Assembly (NCBI GenBank): GCA_003864495.1
Contig: ML133380.1
Coordinates: 811,129 to 875,128 of the forward strand
Length of the DNA: 64,000 bases
Source of the DNA: Nemopilema nomurai
Lineage: Eukaryota; Cnidaria; Scyphozoa; Rhizostomeae; Rhizostomatidae
Reading direction: 5' to 3'
Made by a program: the position numbers and the translations under genes. The notes under the pieces are model-generated. The model saw only the letters and a program-made list of their open reading frames with translations. It had not been told where the DNA came from and made no database searches. Shown here piece after piece: positions 61,532 through 64,000 of this stretch; position 1 is the first letter of the stretch; each line of letters opens with the position of its first letter.

Positions 61532-63727
61532 TTCCACCAAAACAAGTCACAGCTACAAAAATTTTAAATCAGTTTTCACCCACATGCAAATTTTTTATCA
61601 TCATTAGCTTAATTCAAGGAAACTAAATATTCTTTCATCATAGCTGGACAGGGCCTTTAAGCAAAGAAATAGGAGCTGTAGCACAAAGGACTGTGATAAA
61701 TAATTGGGATCTCTCTTAGTGTTCCATATCATTTTGTGTTCCAGATTTTTTTATCAAAATTGGCAAATGTTTTTAAAGGCCCAACTAAAAGAGGATGATT
61801 TAACACACTTGCCCATCCACTTAGACTTAGAATGGTTTCATGAAATGGCCTTTATACCTTCTAAAATTGAATCTTCTTTCATTCTCAGAAAAGGAAACAA
61901 TAATTTAATAGGCATTTAGCCCTTCTACTTTGCTATTACTGTCGGTGTCAAGTTTACAATTTTTCAAAGCACTTACATACATATATACTTCTTTTTCATT
62001 TAATTTGCAATTATATTCTAAACTTTTTAAGTTAACAGTGTTTACACAAGGTTTTCCAAAATACTTCAGTAGATTTTTCTATGACTAAATTGTCACCATA
62101 TACATTTATACAGGCATATTTTGTTAAACATATTTTAATATTTTTTCCACAGTTTTATATTTTTTCATAACATGTCATACAATTGGCAAACAAGGTCAAA
62201 CATTTCAAGATAAGCAATTATTGTTAATAGCAGGTTCAGTTTGCCTATATAATCTTTTATGATGTGACATAAAATTTTTGTCATTAAGTGACTTGTCATG
62301 GTGGTGATTCATTTCAAGGCAAATCCCAAACTAGGTATCAAAACATTAAAAATAGGGGAGGGGATGGGATCATGCAGAAGGGCAAACAGCCACCCTCACT
62401 ATACTGTTCTTTTAAAAATTATCTGCCTACCTAGCTATTTTTGCTCATTTTTTCCACAACTAAGTGCCCTTATTTCAGTCCTTAACAAGATTTTATTATA
62501 CTACATGAAGTAAAACCTTTTCTGGTTTTTCACTGGGTTTGTAATTTAGGATTATTCCACACACAAATTTGTTTAAAAAATTGCATGTATGTTAACATTA
62601 AATTATTTGCTTTATGTTTTCGAAATAATAACCATTTTATGAAATGATCCATTTTGTAAGAGCCATTTAGCATTTAGAGTAAGTTAATTGTTATTGATCA
62701 CCATTTGTAATTATTTGCAGTGAAATAATTACATGAAATAAATAAGAATAATAGTTTATAGAGGTATGGAATTTGTTACACTAAAGATCACTTAACCTGC
62801 TCTAGAATTGTTGTCAAATTCGGTATAATGTCAATGATATACTTGGCAGATTTTACAGATATTATTATAACAGGATTTTATAATATTTTGATGGTAACTT
62901 TGAGTTTGCCCATAAGGTGCATGTAAAATTCTGAGTGGCCGAGATAGTAATTAATTTGCCTTGAAAATTTGGTTTATCCTGGAATTTACACCAGATGAAC
63001 AATTCTATAAGAACAGTTTTTTAAAATAATTTCTGCGAAATGAAAGGTTGCTGGTGGTTCTTCAGAAAAAGGACTGAAAAATTCCTAATATAAAAAAATG
63101 ATCAAGCAAAACCACGCATATAATCAGGTAAGATAAGGCAGACTTTTAATGTGCGCCATGGGAATGATTGTAGAAAAAAAATTCTGGAAGATTTTGTAAA
63201 AGTTGCTTTTTTGTATTTCAAACATAGTTGATAGTTATTAATAATCTAATTGTTAGTTGTAATTTATCCTTGAAAAAAGCATATGAACGAAAATGTAATT
63301 TGCAATTCTCGTGCCAAATCATAGTTTGCAACAAAGTTGTTTTTTTCCTTAGTCTAATCTTCTTTCTTCTCTCACTTGATTTATGCCTACCATTAATATT
63401 AAACTGCAAAATGTGCTACCCATGTGACCAAATGGATTTCAAGGAGTGTTCATAAATTTCCATAGAGAATTACCCAGGAAAAAACTTTAATTTCCATTAT
63501 TCATTGCAGCTTTCACAACATCATTTGCACTAACTTTGAGTGACCCATTAAAACTCTTTCAAAACTTATACTATTGTTTAGTTAAGAAATGGTAGCAGAT
63601 GCATGGCCTAGACATTAAGTGATGTGATTGCATTTGTTAAGCAAATATGCAAATTTGGTAGTGTTGGCTTACATGAAGTACTCGCATTGTCTAGCATTGC
63701 ATTGTCTGAAGTACTCAAAGCAGCATA
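61532..63727. other. AT-rich convergent region, no gene seen
   Basis: It lies between the 3' ends of the MORN gene and the PRMT3-like gene and should contain both 3' untranslated regions. It is strongly AT-rich. Open frames at 61704, 62298 and 63228 have no recognisable family feature. Confidence 0.5.
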
Positions 63728-64000
63728 TCAGATTAGGGAATATCTCTGGCTTACCAAGTCAGTGTTATCTTTACAGAGCTTCAAATTAACAAGCAGTGCC
63801 CTTTTGTCTTTAGCATCTCGTTTGCAACAAATTTTTCCTTCAATAACATCACCAGCTGAAACTGTGACCTTCTTCTCAAATAAAAACAAAGTTTGCTTCC
63901 AATGTGTTGATGGAGAATCGCTTCCAGTACTGAAATGAACTGGATTTTGAGCATTTTTTGTAAAGCTGACATCAAAATACCCAGCAAGGCCAGTACATCG
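63728..64000 (-). CDS. PRMT3-like protein arginine methyltransferase, C-terminal exon (partial)
   Basis: The final 90 residues of a class I protein arginine methyltransferase, cut off by the window edge. Such enzymes move methyl groups from S-adenosylmethionine to arginines. The frame is open from 64000 to a TGA at 63730-63728. Seen: GLAGYFDVSF, FSTGSDSPSTHWKQTLFLFE and VSAGDVIEGK, the conserved beta-barrel end containing the family's THWKQT signature. The spacing of GYFD to FSTG and the short tail fit PRMT3 best, but PRMT1/8 or PRMT6 types cannot be excluded from this exon alone. The catalytic core lies outside the window. Confidence 0.85.
   Translation of the reverse strand, partial: RCTGLAGYFDVSFTKNAQNPVHFSTGSDSPSTHWKQTLFLFEKKVTVSAGDVIEGKICCKRDAKDKRALLVNLKLCKDNTDLVSQRYSLI

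Noticed and set aside
1..64000. A multi-gene novel system or operon-like cluster
   Set aside because: The genes are unrelated metazoan housekeeping or signalling genes on mixed strands. Nothing indicates a shared pathway beyond the MRPL28/MORN head-to-head pair.

Overview
The window is animal nuclear DNA, most likely from a cnidarian and probably a stony coral (inference). Protein-coding genes are split into many short exons with GT-AG introns. The DNA is AT-rich and carries tRNA-derived SINEs, a decayed LINE tail and many minisatellites. The orthologues found (BCAT, RNF141, TOP3B, BAX, MRPL28, PRMT3-like, ARHGEF39-like) are metazoan genes. One gene encodes a secreted PAN plus fibrinogen-like protein of a kind common in corals. 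Gene models below were rebuilt by hand: exons were joined by splice signals, reading phase and remembered family sequences, and phase was checked arithmetically across every junction.

Layout, left to right. 1-474: direct duplication around a single N, probably an assembly join. 1252-10951: branched-chain aminotransferase (BCAT), minus strand, complete except for possible upstream leader exons. 16685-20124: RNF141-like RING E3 ligase, plus strand. 20125-23268: gene-poor convergent interval. 23269-38555: DNA/RNA topoisomerase III beta (TOP3B), minus, 22 exons, with introns loaded with minisatellites, including a 1-kb palindromic 40-bp array, a 35-bp array and a 24/96-bp array of CRE-like octamers. 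39696-42852: secreted PAN/fibrinogen-like protein, plus. 44622-52471: ARHGEF39-like RhoGEF (DH-PH) with a long extra C-terminal tail, minus. 54972-56411: BAX-type pro-apoptotic BCL-2 protein, minus. 58073-59308: mitochondrial ribosomal protein bL28m, minus, head-to-head with 59437-61531, a small MORN-repeat protein, plus. 63728-64000: last exon of a PRMT3-like arginine methyltransferase, minus, cut by the window end.

The genes are not an operon or cluster of one pathway. They act separately in amino-acid catabolism, ubiquitin ligation, topoisomerase activity, extracellular recognition, Rho signalling, apoptosis, mitochondrial translation and protein methylation. The unusual content is mostly non-coding: hierarchical tandem arrays, SINEs close to splice sites and a tRNA-like sequence inside a terminal-inverted-repeat unit. 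There is also an apparent frame break in the RGG tail of TOP3B. I found no new multi-gene system.
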